A stretch of 64,000 nucleotides of DNA, from contig CAICTM010000368.1 in the NCBI GenBank assembly GCA_903772945.1, forward strand, positions 1-64,000, in the 5' to 3' direction. Source of the DNA: Seminavis robusta (taxonomy: Eukaryota > Bacillariophyta > Bacillariophyceae > Naviculales > Naviculaceae). How positions within the stretch are numbered: the stretch's first letter is position 1; each line of letters opens with the position of its first letter. The position numbers and the translations under genes are program-made. The notes below the pieces were generated by a model. That model was not told the origin of the DNA. It saw only the letters and a program-made list of their open reading frames with translations, and searched no databases. Of this stretch, positions 44,404-55,183 are shown in pieces.

Positions 44404-46998
44404 ATGGATTTTGACTGCGACCATGCTGCATCCACCATGGCCTCTGACAATAACCATTCCTCATCCTCGCTGCCGACCTGGCGGGAGGTCCTACTGACAG
44501 GAACAGCGTCTCCCAATAACAGTGCTGAAGCAGCAGCAGTGGTTTTACCATGTGACGGCAAGCAGAGTGTGAATGGGGAGGAGGAAGCAACGAACCCATC
44601 CCTGTTGGACACTGAGCAACATCCTCTAGTCCTTGTGCTGGTCAGCAACAACGACGGAACTGGCGTTGGCGTGAGACTACTGCACCACTTGGCCAAACTA
44701 GAGGACGAAACTGCCAGTCCTACAACAATAGCAACAAAAACCTATCAATATGTAGCTCTTCAAGGGTTGGAGTCGAATGCCAAACCGGTGGAAATCACCA
44801 ACTGGAATAATGAGACCATGAAAGGACGGCAAATCCAGGTTCCAGCCTTCCACGTGCTCAAGACCTTGGATAGCCCAGAAAAGATTCTAGAGTCTCAAGA
44901 ACAGTTTGCAACTGTAGAATCTTCCTATAAGGACACCTACTTGCTTGGTCCCATGAAAACAGTCAAATCCTCTTTTATGAAGATGGTCTTGTTGACGAAT
45001 GAGCCGTGTCCGACATCATTGTTCCTGGCTGTCACTCGAGCCATTCAAACAGCTCAGCAAGTCGATGAGAAGGCATGTGGTACAGTGCTGGCATTTATAT
45101 GGAATGCCATTCTCGCCACCAAAATGAAGACACTCATCGATGGGGTAGTTTTGGCCGACACCCACTTGCCATCTGCTCACGCATGGAGTAGCCAGCTACA
45201 TCAAAAATACATTAGTACTGCCTCTCCTCTCTTGGATAACCACACTAGCAGCCCTGCCGATGATCGTGGTGACATGCAGGGGAGTTCTGCGATAAACAAT
45301 GCAAGTACTCGCGAAACAGCGATTGGTTCACCAACACCAGATCCTGCTTCCCCAGGCGTTCAGACTGATGCCTGCAACAACAACAACACTGTCAACAACA
45401 ATGCTGTTGACATCACCACGGAAAACGGTGCCATGCCTTCCACTCCTACTGACGCTACAGTCAACAGAACAGCTGCAAGATCTGCCAAAAAGAAGAGGGT
45501 CCGTTCCTGGCAAGAGAGTTTTGAGTGCCTCCAACGATTCAAAGAGCAAACTGGACATTGCAATGTGCCGAGGGAATACAAACATGACAAAACACTGGGA
45601 GAATGGGTCAGAAATCAACGAGCCACCAAATGGACCATGTCAGACGAGAGGAGATCCAATTTGGAGAGTATTGGGTTTGTCTTTGAGAATACACAACAAG
45701 AACGAAGCAATCATCAATGGGAAAGCTATTACAAAAAATTGTACAATGCCAAGTTATACGAACAACAGCATGCTGCTTCAATTGTAGGAGGTCAAAATAA
45801 TGTCCTCGCAATGCCGAGTCAAACACAGCCACCAACAACACTGTTGGAACCCAATGAAGATCGAGCACTGCAACATTGGGTGGCGGCACAACGACAACAC
45901 TTCAAAAAGGGCACATTGTCGGCAGAGCGAAAAGCCAAATTGGATCAACTTCCCAGTGGATTTTCGTGGAAAATGAAAAAGGAATACAAACCACGAAGTG
46001 GCAATGACAAAGTGTGGCAGTCTGGATATGAGAAGTTGGTAGAGTTTCACAAACGCCACAATCACGTCAATGTCCCCAAACGACCAAATGCCAATCGTCC
46101 GCTCTGGGAATGGGTGTACAGTCAACGCAAGGTGTACAATGAAGGCCGGTTGACGCAGGATCGCATTGAGCTCATGGAGCAGTTGGGAATGGTGTGGGAC
46201 ACAGACATGGGTCAGGTGATCCGGGATCAACAATTTAATGCCAAATATGAACAGGCCAAGGCATTCTACCACAAACATGGACATTTGGAAGTTCCGCGGA
46301 GTGGAAGAAGTGGCAATTCCACACTGGTCAAATGGCTAGTTCGGCAACGGGAACAACTCAAGAACAATCGACTGGATGAAACTCGTCGGGACATGCTGTC
46401 CGCGCTGGACTTTGATTGGGAGGGTAATCCGGAACAGAGAGAGAAAAATCTGGAACAAGTCTTGTGGAGTGATGGATACGAAGAGCTCAAAGAGTACAAG
46501 GAAGCCTTCGGGCACCTGCAGGTGCCACGTCAAGGCACGCCCAGCGAACGACGCATGTCCAAGTGGCTGGCCAAGCAACAAGTGGCATGTCAATTCGACG
46601 ATCTGGATCCAAGTCGCAAGACACTCCTTGTTGCTTTGGGTGTGGAGTTTGTGGCCTTGTCAGCGACTGCTGGGAAGCGTCGCGCTCACCAGCCCGCAGC
46701 CCAATTGCGAATGGTTGAAAAAGAAAGTGGCTTGAAGGCTGCAAAAGCCTCCCAAGTGGCAGTAGCAGGGGCCAATAAAGAGCGCACATTGTTGTCGCCA
46801 GCAGATCCAATGGATCATGATGTTGGGGCGTCAAATGCTGCCTCGAAAAATGTTTATTCAGAAGCCAAGCGGATTTTGGATTCCAAAGGTTCCAATGATA
46901 CCCAAGACGGCCCCGATCTGAAGAAGGCAAAACAAGACTGTGAGGTGGAAAAGCAGATGGAATATGATGCTCCCGTGTTGAAACCTATGTTTGCGTAG
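44404..46998 (+). CDS. Helicase-associated (HA) repeat protein, single exon
   Basis: A 864-residue protein without introns. The first ATG in frame is 44404 (MDFDCDHAAST); upstream the frame starts with TTG. Residues about 70-260 look folded (HPLVLVLVSNNDGTGVGVRLL and later hydrophobic helices) but match nothing I know. Residues 275-365 are a disordered linker rich in asparagine and serine, ending in a nuclear-type signal (SAKKKRVRSW). Five HA domains follow between about 368 and 770, with the usual GHCNVP, NHVNVP, GHLEVP and GHLQVP cores and W-V-x-x-Q helices; the second has a long insert and has lost the GHxxVP core. The C-terminal 90 residues are charged and disordered. No helicase motor is present. 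It is a distant relative of the gene at 34848, 7 kb away. Confidence 0.85.
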   Translation: MDFDCDHAASTMASDNNHSSSSLPTWREVLLTGTASPNNSAEAAAVVLPCDGKQSVNGEEEATNPSLLDTEQHPLVLVLVSNNDGTGVGVRLLHHLAKLEDETASPTTIATKTYQYVALQGLESNAKPVEITNWNNETMKGRQIQVPAFHVLKTLDSPEKILESQEQFATVESSYKDTYLLGPMKTVKSSFMKMVLLTNEPCPTSLFLAVTRAIQTAQQVDEKACGTVLAFIWNAILATKMKTLIDGVVLADTHLPSAHAWSSQLHQKYISTASPLLDNHTSSPADDRGDMQGSSAINNASTRETAIGSPTPDPASPGVQTDACNNNNTVNNNAVDITTENGAMPSTPTDATVNRTAARSAKKKRVRSWQESFECLQRFKEQTGHCNVPREYKHDKTLGEWVRNQRATKWTMSDERRSNLESIGFVFENTQQERSNHQWESYYKKLYNAKLYEQQHAASIVGGQNNVLAMPSQTQPPTTLLEPNEDRALQHWVAAQRQHFKKGTLSAERKAKLDQLPSGFSWKMKKEYKPRSGNDKVWQSGYEKLVEFHKRHNHVNVPKRPNANRPLWEWVYSQRKVYNEGRLTQDRIELMEQLGMVWDTDMGQVIRDQQFNAKYEQAKAFYHKHGHLEVPRSGRSGNSTLVKWLVRQREQLKNNRLDETRRDMLSALDFDWEGNPEQREKNLEQVLWSDGYEELKEYKEAFGHLQVPRQGTPSERRMSKWLAKQQVACQFDDLDPSRKTLLVALGVEFVALSATAGKRRAHQPAAQLRMVEKESGLKAAKASQVAVAGANKERTLLSPADPMDHDVGASNAASKNVYSEAKRILDSKGSNDTQDGPDLKKAKQDCEVEKQMEYDAPVLKPMFA

Positions 46999-47098
46999 AG
47001 GACTGACTACCAATAGCTTGAAGAGATAGCTAAGCCTAAAATTAGACCTAATTGTGCCACCATGGAAACATGCAACTGGTCTGCAGCAATTAGAGCCA

Positions 47099-47470
47099 TC
47101 ATCCACAGATCATGGGTACATTATTATTTGACAGCAACTGGTAATAGATACAATCCAATGCATGCTCGTCAAGGTTTTCCTTCTCCGAAGCATCTTGGAT
47201 CAGCACTTGTGCGGTAGGTGGTGAAGGGTTTGTCATGCTGCTATTTTTTGTGGCTGGACAAGCAAGAACTGCACTTGTCACGACCCCTGCTGCTGAACCA
47301 CTAACTGTTGCAAGAGCTGTTCTTGAGATGTATTGGCATCCACCATCACTTTCCGAATCCTTCTTTGATTCAGCGTCAAGTACCAATGCCTTTGTTGCTC
47401 CAACAACGGCGGAGGATTTTACTCCGTCTTTTTCTTGTGGTGCCGTTCCGTTTAAACTGTAGACAATCTT
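47099..47470 (-). CDS. Exon-like open frame of an unrecognised protein
   Basis: A minus-strand frame of 123 residues with no ATG near its left edge. It begins right after TTTCTTAG, a good splice acceptor at 47471-47478, so it may be a terminal exon. The wording is protein-like: an acidic stretch (VLDAESKKDSESDGG), a short hydrophobic run (ALATVSGSAAGVVTSAVLA) that could be a membrane segment, and a C-terminal part ending LSNNNVPMICG. I could not find a first exon: an ATG near 47563 opens only 14 codons. A relic is the alternative. Confidence 0.35.
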   Translation of the reverse strand, partial: KIVYSLNGTAPQEKDGVKSSAVVGATKALVLDAESKKDSESDGGCQYISRTALATVSGSAAGVVTSAVLACPATKNSSMTNPSPPTAQVLIQDASEKENLDEHALDCIYYQLLSNNNVPMICG

Positions 47471-47959
47471 CTAAGAAATCCAACTGGAGAGTTGAACGCG
47501 ACAGAATTCCCACGCTAGCTAGTTTTTGTTGTTGAATCGGTAAGCGGCAGGTTTCTTCGCCATTGGTAGCAAGCGTAAGAGGAGTTTCGTTTGCTGCTTC
47601 GGCACCCACAGGTAGTACGTAAGGGGAAGGGAAGGACATGATCCAATGCACACACTGCCCGAAAGATCTCCTCCAGGTTGTCGTCATTAGTCGTAGTTCA
47701 AGAGACAAGGGCCGTGTATTGCGAACCGGTGATTTACTGAAGTAATAAGCCAATCGACAGGCGCCACAGTTTTGCGGAGTCTCTTTCGTTTTAGTGCCTC
47801 TTTTACAACGATTTCACTGGCTCCACATACCCCAGTCACAAAGGTTGAGCAGTTCGTTTAACTAACTCAAATCCCAACAAGCTTTCCATTACTGGGGCAG
47901 TGTATATTGTTGCGTGTTCACTGTCTCTTTGTTGGAGATTTTAACGTCACTTTCGTCGC

Positions 47960-48613
47960 TCAATCTGGCAAGTCCAGGGAGACGATGATTTCCTGCCTCA
48001 TATAGAGACACTCTTCGTAAGTCATTTCTGTTCCAGGAAAGACAGGAATCAACTTGAGAGTTTGCTGCTGTTGGGTTTCTGATTTTTCCTGTGTCGTCGT
48101 GGCGTGGATGCGGAGAGCCACCACATTCATTACTTTGTGTGACCAGATTACTTCATAGACCACACAATCCACAATTTGATCACGAGGGAGAAATAGTTGA
48201 TTGCGCATTTGGACGGAATTATCCTGGCTGCGTTGATTCTTGGCGCTACTGGAGGACCCCTTGCGACGAGTCTCTTGGGACAGTTGTGCTCCCAGAGCTG
48301 GATAGATTGTGAGAACCGCAACGGTTTCTTGGCTTTTCTTGGCTGGATTCGTCGTCGCAAACACAATAATGCTGCCAACGGCAAGTAGGGCCATTGTGCA
48401 GGTTGCCTTGGACAGATCCGTAACCTCCAAATCTGCATCGTACATCTTTCCAATCCGATTGCATAGCTGTTGTAGCCATGGTTCCACCCGGCTGTCCTGC
48501 AGTGAAAGCGACAAACCAACGAGGACCGATAACAGACAGATGAAGAAAGGCCCTCGAAGAGAGAATATGTCGCTCCCGTCGCATAAACACACCTCTAGGC
48601 GACGCCTCTTCAT
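47960..48613 (-). CDS. PIGH: PIG-H subunit of GPI-N-acetylglucosaminyltransferase
   Basis: A 217-residue intronless protein. Two hydrophobic segments near the N-terminus (about 22-40, FFICLLSVLVGLSLSL, and about 72-88, TMALLAVGSIIVFAT) form the membrane hairpin typical of PIG-H. The PIG-H domain follows: ETVAVLTIYPALGAQL, then after a lysine- and serine-rich insert FLPRDQIVDCVVYEVIW, then TLKLIPVFPG and CLYMRQEIIVSL. The F-x-P-x-x-I-x-D word and its position match the family. PIG-H is part of the complex that adds N-acetylglucosamine to phosphatidylinositol on the cytosolic face of the ER, the first step in making GPI anchors. Length is close to human PIG-H (188). Identification is by motif order and is fairly secure. 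Confidence 0.8.
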   Translation of the reverse strand: MKRRRLEVCLCDGSDIFSLRGPFFICLLSVLVGLSLSLQDSRVEPWLQQLCNRIGKMYDADLEVTDLSKATCTMALLAVGSIIVFATTNPAKKSQETVAVLTIYPALGAQLSQETRRKGSSSSAKNQRSQDNSVQMRNQLFLPRDQIVDCVVYEVIWSHKVMNVVALRIHATTTQEKSETQQQQTLKLIPVFPGTEMTYEECLYMRQEIIVSLDLPD

Positions 48614-49416
48614 ACTGCCTCCGTCCTAGCTAACGTATTCCGGGAACCTTCCCATGCATGGGAGCTCTGTGGTTGTTATAGTTGGCAGTTCGGATGATTT
48701 GGTGTTTGTTGGCAGCAGTAATTCGTGACCCAGCAATCTTGTCAACCTGATTCGTGCTCAATCACGATTTTTTTTTTGACCGTTGCCCCAGCAACAAGCG
48801 GAACGATGAAGGAGCTCTCCCTTCCGCGTGCAACCATCCCATACATTGGATGCCTGTAAAGGTATCTCCCGAAGACAATCATATTGTCTTGTAACTGCTC
48901 AATTGGTGCAACGACGCGGGGATCCTAGTTGGAATCTCGACCAAAGCTGGGCTTGCCGGGTTTATTGGCATTTCGAAATCTTCCTCCGTCCCGTGACAAA
49001 CAAACGGTCAAGACATGCAAATTGGCTTTCGAGTCGTCACAATTTAACTTTATTTGGCAATCAAATCAGTCAAACAATCGTATACATACAATACGATACG
49101 GATCCTACAGCAGGACAGTCGCCAATTGGAGAGCTCTCTTCTTCCCTCAAGTACCGGTAGTAGCCAGGGCAGCCAAGTTCAATCGTGGAGAGGGAGACGA
49201 CACCAGGAAACGTGCCGCCAACACTCTTGCTTTCGGTTGAAACTGTTCGACAAAGAATAGACTGAAATCAAAAGAAGGAGAATCATCTAGTTACAATAAA
49301 CAGGGAAGCAATTCGTTCGGTTGATCGAAAAAGGCAGACTCGTGGGTCCTAGACGGTTCTTGGACTCTTCGTGGTCGATCAAAGGACAGCTGGAAGCTAG
49401 CTTGAACGAATGGTCC
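48614..49416. other. Intergenic, no gene seen
   Basis: Short overlapping frames only. A ten-T run is near 48769. The last 100 bases lead into the DUF6824 gene; a TTG-initiated extension in its frame reaches 49321. Confidence 0.4.
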
Positions 49417-50730
49417 ATGGAGAAGCTAGCCGAAAACTTCTCGCCAGGACCCTTTGATGTCATTTGCGCAAGGTGCGTTTGCCCCAATGATGTTTTGGTT
49501 TGGTTCACATGTCATTGGATGCTTCAATCTCAACCTTCTCCGTCATTGTTTCTTCTCAACACCTCACCGCACCTCGTCAATAGAGGCAAAGAGGCATATA
49601 CACACGCAGGCAATCGGAGCTTCCGAGCGACACTGGAGTTTCACTTGGACAGCTATGCCAATGCCGGATCCAAGCAAGAAAAGACAGAAATCGTGTCGCT
49701 CATCTTCAATGCAATTCAAGCTGCTACCGCCGACGGCGGTTTCATTCGCAAGAATGAAGAGGGACATTGGTGTCGTGTCCCCAACCATGTAGCTAGAGAA
49801 AAGGTACGCTGGATGCACCCGGGTTGACGGCTCCTACCAAGCGCTGTTTCGTCGGTCCAATCATCCAGCCCCCCTCTCATATGTACTTATAATTTGCTTG
49901 TGAAGGTGGGACAGGGATTCAGGGACCTTTTGCATACAGAATACAGGAGCAGCACGAAAGCCAAGATTGAGAGACGGAGGGCTCGCTCGTATACTACTCA
50001 AAAGCCGCCACCTTCGGCTGCGGCTGAAGATCGGAAACCACTCTCTGTCACGAGATCAAGTGAGGACGAGAATTCGAGAGCTGCGATGCCGCCCCTGCTT
50101 GGGACGCAAGCACATTCTGTCACGAGATCAAATGATGCGAGCTCGAGAGCTGCGATGCCGCCCCTGCTTGGGGCAGTATCCAAGTCGTTCTCGTACGACA
50201 GCGAGCCGCTTCCATGGGCTCAGAGCGGCTCTGCCCAAATGGACATCCTACGGCAGTGTTCCTTTTCATTCATTAGAGAGGACCAAGGGACGGCAAAGAT
50301 GAAGTCCTCTGGTGCTGAGAGTACAGCAATAGTAACACCAAAAGAGACTCGTACAGGAACAAAGGACAGGAGGGGCCTCGACGGTGGAAACGAAGCTTCT
50401 CATCCTGAAAACTACGAAGTGGCCCAACGCAATCTGGCGCCTCCACAACATGCCCATAGATACGGCAGTGGGAGATCCGTCGACTCAGCAGCGCGTTCTA
50501 CTACACGTACTTATCCAGGGCAACAGTATCCACATCCTCCGCAGCTTCCACATCACCTGGGACGGGCGCCGTACAATGATGTACAACAACAACACAGGGC
50601 ACCAGCATGGCAAGAACGCGCATATTATAGACCTTCAAGGGGTGGCAGCAATAGAGCTATCTACCGCTACGATGATGGCAGGAGCCTGAGGGGTACTAAA
50701 CATCAACCTCCCTCCCGTAGATACAGGTAG
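49417..50730 (+). CDS. DUF6824-domain protein, three exons
   Basis: Exons 49417-49472, 49584-49803 and 49906-50730; introns of 111 and 102 bases. Splicing joins ICA-R-GKEAY and AREK-VGQGF and gives 366 residues. Residues about 12-105 form the domain I know from stramenopiles as DUF6824: PGPFDVICARGK, HAGNRSFRATLEFHLDSYANA, KTEIVSLIFNAIQ, GGFIRKNEEGHW and VPNHVAREKVGQGFRDLL. The rest is disordered: a basic patch (KIERRRARSY), two copies of a repeat with SRAAMPPLLG, and a Pro-, Tyr- and Arg-rich tail (QQYPHPP, RYDDGRSLRG). The first ATG is 49417; the frame upstream starts with TTG. The domain has no established function; the basic patch suggests the nucleus. The first intron has no in-frame stop. 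Confidence 0.8.
49473..49583 (+). other. In-frame intron (111 bases) of the DUF6824 gene
   Basis: GTGCGT donor at 49473 and AATAG acceptor ending at 49583. Length is a multiple of three with no in-frame stop, so a retained form would add 37 residues in the middle of the conserved ICARGK word and probably destroy the domain. Confidence 0.75.
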
Positions 50731-51273
50731 AAGCTATTTGCTTTTCATAACTCATAACTCATAGATTGTTGCTTAGAGATACATGCAGTGGTTACATCTT
50801 CTGTTTCCTTTGACATGTTGGTAATAACAGCTCACTTAACAGCTCACTCCCACACAACTACCTTCGGCGCTGTTCCGAAGTTGCCACAGCCCGAGCTACA
50901 GCCCTTTTTTGCCGACCACGACTGATCCACACGCATCCTCCTTGGAGCCCTGTAAGTTAACTCTGCTTGTAAAGTGAAGAAGCATCGTCCAACGAGCTAC
51001 GGTAGCCACGGTCGATGGCAACACCTACTTCTTGGTCGTGTCGTCGCCAGTGTTGGACGAGCTAGAGGGGAAGGGTTGATGAGCCCGCCGGAGTTATTGG
51101 CAAAGACCAAAGAGCAAGCGATTGCAACTAACTGAGTGCAAGTGTGGAAATTTATTTGGTTATGAAAATTCCAGTTATGATTAACTGAGTACAATGCAAT
51201 GCATCTAATATAAAGGAAAGCGAATACTGTAGCTGTAGCTGTAGCTGTAGCAAGCCAAAGCAGCCAGTAGCCG
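50731..51273. other. Convergent intergenic region
   Basis: The 3' regions of the DUF6824 gene and the first DEP gene meet here. A (TAGCTG)4 hexamer run sits at 51229-51253. No coding signal. Confidence 0.5.
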
Positions 51274-52380
51274 TCATCTTCCAAGTGGTTCTGTCTCGTC
51301 AATAGTTTCCGTTCGACGCAGAGGAACCAATGGGAGGCCCTCTGTTTTGTTGTCCTGTTGATCCCAGAAACGATAGAACAAGTTGTCTCTATCCTTGAAA
51401 TTGTGACCGCCAGTTACATGGCGGAACAGAGCAAAGTTCTTCATGAGTGCTTTCCCCAACGCAATGGCTTCTGAACGGGACGATGCCAAACCAGCTTCCA
51501 GCATTTGGTCCACTGCATCGGACCCCGCAAAGCAATTCTTGTGTTTCCTAACTCCATGTCGGTGATCGCCCACCTCGACAATGGACTGGAATCGAACGGC
51601 TTGCTGCGCTAGCTCATTGACATCAACAATCTGGGCGGTATTTTCAACAGGAAATGGTAGCTTTAGTAGATCAGAAAGACAAGGCTTCTCTTCCTTGGGG
51701 TGCTGCTGCTTGGAAGCATCCTTGAGTATTTGAACATCATCATCATGTTCATCATCATCACTGTCATCATCATCATCATCACCACCTAATGAGATGTTGG
51801 ATGCAAAGCTACAACTTCGCCTGGGCTTGTTGGGAGGGCTGTCAATCACTGACCTGCTCACAGACTGAGGGCTGGTATCTTCGCAAGCTTGTGTCACCTC
51901 ATCAACAGCATCCTTGGAAAAGTCACAGTCAAGCTTGGGTACACTAACTTGGCGCCTTGGAATGAATGGTTTGCTGTCCACGTAATGGCCTTGGGATCCT
52001 CTACGGAGGTGTGTTGCAGATGGTTCAGCTTGGACTGCCACCAATGTACTGGTACCATTGAATTCTTGTTCGTCGTCGTCATCCTCATCATCATCGTCGC
52101 TGTCATCACTATCCGATGAGAAGCTGATACTTGAGGCCAGGCTGTGGCCACTGGGCCACTTGCACCCCATCAACGACGCAGGATAAGATACCAATTGCTC
52201 TCTGCCTCCCACAATCTTCCTCAGGGCTAGACTGCGCTTCTTCTGGACAACTGCGACGGTCCGCATGGGCGGCGAAAGCTCCTTTGAGTTGATGAAAGCA
52301 CATGTGAAATCTCTCTGAGTTGGAGGCAACGATGCTGCATTGCTAGTGGTGAGGAGTTGTTGGTTTGTTGGAGGGTTCAT
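51274..52380 (-). CDS. DEP-domain protein, first of the array
   Basis: An intronless 368-residue protein from ATG 52380. Residues 1-250 are disordered with two long aspartate runs (near 95-105 and 205-220, encoded by GAT repeats) and basic-serine sites LRRGS, PRRQVS and KPRRSCS. A DEP domain spans about 270-345: KNCFAGSDAVDQMLEAGLASS, SEAIALGKALMKNFALFRHV and FKDRDNLFYRF, matching the helical core and beta-arm of the family. DEP domains (Dishevelled, EGL-10, Pleckstrin) bind membranes or G-protein partners. No RGS, GAP or kinase domain accompanies it. Two relatives lie downstream in the same orientation: a damaged one at 54511-55156 and an intact one at 57327-58304. Confidence 0.85.
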   Translation of the reverse strand: MNPPTNQQLLTTSNAASLPPTQRDFTCAFINSKELSPPMRTVAVVQKKRSLALRKIVGGREQLVSYPASLMGCKWPSGHSLASSISFSSDSDDSDDDDEDDDDEQEFNGTSTLVAVQAEPSATHLRRGSQGHYVDSKPFIPRRQVSVPKLDCDFSKDAVDEVTQACEDTSPQSVSRSVIDSPPNKPRRSCSFASNISLGGDDDDDDSDDDEHDDDVQILKDASKQQHPKEEKPCLSDLLKLPFPVENTAQIVDVNELAQQAVRFQSIVEVGDHRHGVRKHKNCFAGSDAVDQMLEAGLASSRSEAIALGKALMKNFALFRHVTGGHNFKDRDNLFYRFWDQQDNKTEGLPLVPLRRTETIDETEPLGR

Positions 52381-54510
52381 TGTCTCACTTTTGTCGACTG
52401 GCTGGCTGTAAGACTAATATTGTGGATGAGAATGGAGTGATCACAACTTCTTGTGGTGATCAACAATCAACAGGATAAGGAATGTGACTCTTCTAATTGT
52501 GCCTGAACGCGACCTTTGTGTCTGAATGGACTTCGCTCTGCCTTCAAGGAGATGCAGCTTGGTGAACGAGATGCTTTCGCTTGCTCAATGTGCTTTTTCG
52601 CCGTGCAAACTGCTTCAAAACGAATCTTCAATCGTTCGAACGGTCGCCAACAACAACCACAACAAGCCAATACAGCAACCGATTTGTACCACCATACTGC
52701 TGGAAGTAGACTGGATCTTGTTGTTCCGATAGCTTCCCACGAATTTGTTGCGACCTTGCCGCTGAGCTCTCGGACGTGATCTACTTTCCATCGGGCTATT
52801 GCACGTACTATTGCAGGTCAGTGGTTTCTTGTGGTTTTTGTGGATGGAACTTGTGCCTCTTACGATCAGGCAACGTCAGCATTTAACGTAAAAATGTCAG
52901 TGTGAAACATCGCATCAAACCAATAACCGATGAATCGAATCTAATCAGGCTTTCTGAGTGACTGTCATGTCAATCATCTTACAAAGACAAAATTTTTAAA
53001 ATATAATATATTATGAGGGTGACCTTCCGTTTACTCGAGTACATGTGTAAGTCTACGGTCTGCCGTACGTTCCATGCTACCAATCCGATTGGATCACACT
53101 TGAGTTCCTACAAATAAATGTACCAGCAAAACCTAACATCGCGGAGTCTTTTACTTGCTGATGTACATCATCCGCTCACTCGGCACCTTGGCATTGCGAG
53201 CTGCATGGAAGCGGCACACTATTAATAGTACGTAGTACCCACATTGCTCATTGACGATGATCACTTCTTCAACAGAAACCCATGGCCAAGTCCGCTATGT
53301 TCATCAAGTGTTCAAGTGATTCTTCTCCTTTCCCTTGTAACAGATGCGAAGTTTGATGTCAATGGGAAATCTAGCTACAGTAGCTAAAAGAGTCGAGCAC
53401 ACGAACGGTTCCAGAGTATTGCACGTCGTCATCGTGGGAGTATCGTGGATACTTCCAGGCTGCAGCCAACAAGTAAGTGGTGAAGTGTGGAGGGCACGGC
53501 AACCAGTGATGCCGAACCCAACCGGTAACTGTGCCACTAGCTAGCTGCTAGTGGTACTGTGCTTATAAAGTGATGCGTTTGATGTGTTGGGTGCGTGATG
53601 CGTGATGATGCACGAACTGACACCTTGAACCCTGGCTCACTACTGGCTGGTGCTCCTACACTTACGGTCAATGCCTGAATCCGTTGCTCCTCAAGTAGGC
53701 TTGCCGGTACAACTGTACATCTTTTGTTAGACATGTTACCCCGAGGCTTTTTGGTGCTGCTTCTATTCTTGTTGGCTTTGCAGTTCAGCACAACTCACTT
53801 GAGCATCAGTTTCTGGCCTTCATGTACCAGTATGGGCTGCCTTCTCATTGTTGGCTCTGGATGTTCCTCCAGCCTCCAGGGATATCCAACAGCTTAGCTA
53901 TCCAAGAACCGACTTGGAACTTGGAAGGAACGGTAGCTACATGCACCCTCACAAACAGTTAAGGAAGTGGCTACAGCGTCTTCGGACGAGAAGTGGGGGA
54001 GACTCGAATCTAGAATGTACTACGGGTAGCATCTAAGTAAGTGCGGCCTGTTTATCTTGTACCGTAGAATTACGTTGTCGCTCGTTGTTGGCCAATGAAC
54101 TTTATCCTAAGCATCATGGAAACGGGCGCTTGAGCTAGCTAGACAAGCAAGGAGCCACCATGTCCGTGTGGTCTACATGCCAGTAAGCTATTCTAGTCTA
54201 GATGCCCATTTCTGAAGCTGTGGTATCCGCCGTTGCAACAGCAACCTTGTTGCTGAGTACTGATTACTTTCCAGCCAGCTACCGATACAGTTGCCAACTG
54301 CAAGGTCGACGAGGTTTTGCTGCTTGCTGCCCAAAAACGGCCACTTCCAGCCACGCAGCAAAGGCACTTGTGGTCTGAGTACCAGGGTACTGGTACTGGT
54401 ACTGCCAGTATGACTACACCTCTTGAATTAAAATTCCAATACTAGCAGGATGAAATCAAAATTAGTATTAGGGAGGTTTAGAGTATAGGAAAATCAAAGG
54501 ATTTTGCCAG
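52381..54510. other. Spacer within the DEP array
   Basis: No gene is supported. The stretch 52900-53050 is AT-rich. Frames at 52516-52779 and 53304-53544 overlap on both strands and lack features. A GGTACTGGTACTGGTACT run is near 54385-54405. Confidence 0.45.
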
Positions 54511-55156
54511 TCAGTGTAGAGGTAGCTTTAAATCAGCAATGCAAGCGATCCGTTCATCATTTGTATAATGATGTGAAGCATCTTCATTGCGGTAGGCAGC
54601 AGCGCCAGCTGAGAAATCCACGGAGTGGAAGCTAAGGCTTCGCCTAGGTTTTGAGGGAGGGCTATCCATTGGAGATGTGTGAACTCTGATTTCATCTTCT
54701 TGCAGTTCATCATCATCATTCATCATCAGAATCGCAGTCAAACCCCGCTACACTTGCCTGACGCTTTGGCATGAATGGCTTGAAGTCAGTATGAATCGTA
54801 GCGAAGCTTTCCTGAAACAATGATCCATATGTTTGGGCAGAATCTTGCGCCAGTCTATCAACTTCGTCATCGTCCAGCAGATCATCATTTTCAGACGAAC
54901 AAGTGATACTTGAGACGAGACTTCGCTCGCTGGACCATTGGCACTGCTCTCCCCAACATACCACATAAGATCCCAACAGTCCCTTGCTCCGAAGTGCTGC
55001 TTTCTTGCAATCATTGCCAACCTCACTAGGCGTTTGGACATCTGCAATGGTCTTGAGTGTGGGTGAACAATGCTTCAAGTTGACAAGCATATCCGCAGAG
55101 AGATCACTAGGAGCCGCAACGGCGCTCAAGAGCTGTTGATTTGTTGAAGGGTTCAT
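54511..55156 (-). pseudogene. Truncated, frameshifted relative of the DEP gene
   Basis: From ATG 55156 the start (MNPSTNQQLLSA) matches the intact gene (MNPPTNQQLLTT), and matching continues through CQWSSERSLVSSIT, DFKPFMPKRQASV and, after a frame change at about 54720-54740, SPPSKPRRSLSFHS and ADLKLP. The frame change lies in a GAT repeat that encodes aspartates. A stop follows at 54511 just where the intact gene has SDLLKLPFP, and the whole DEP domain is missing. So it is a duplicate of the N-terminal two-thirds of the gene at 51274. A short expressed protein without DEP domain is possible for the first 147 residues, but a pseudogene is the simpler reading. Confidence 0.7.
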
Positions 55157-55183
55157 ACTATTCAAGAGAATGAAGAAAACCAC

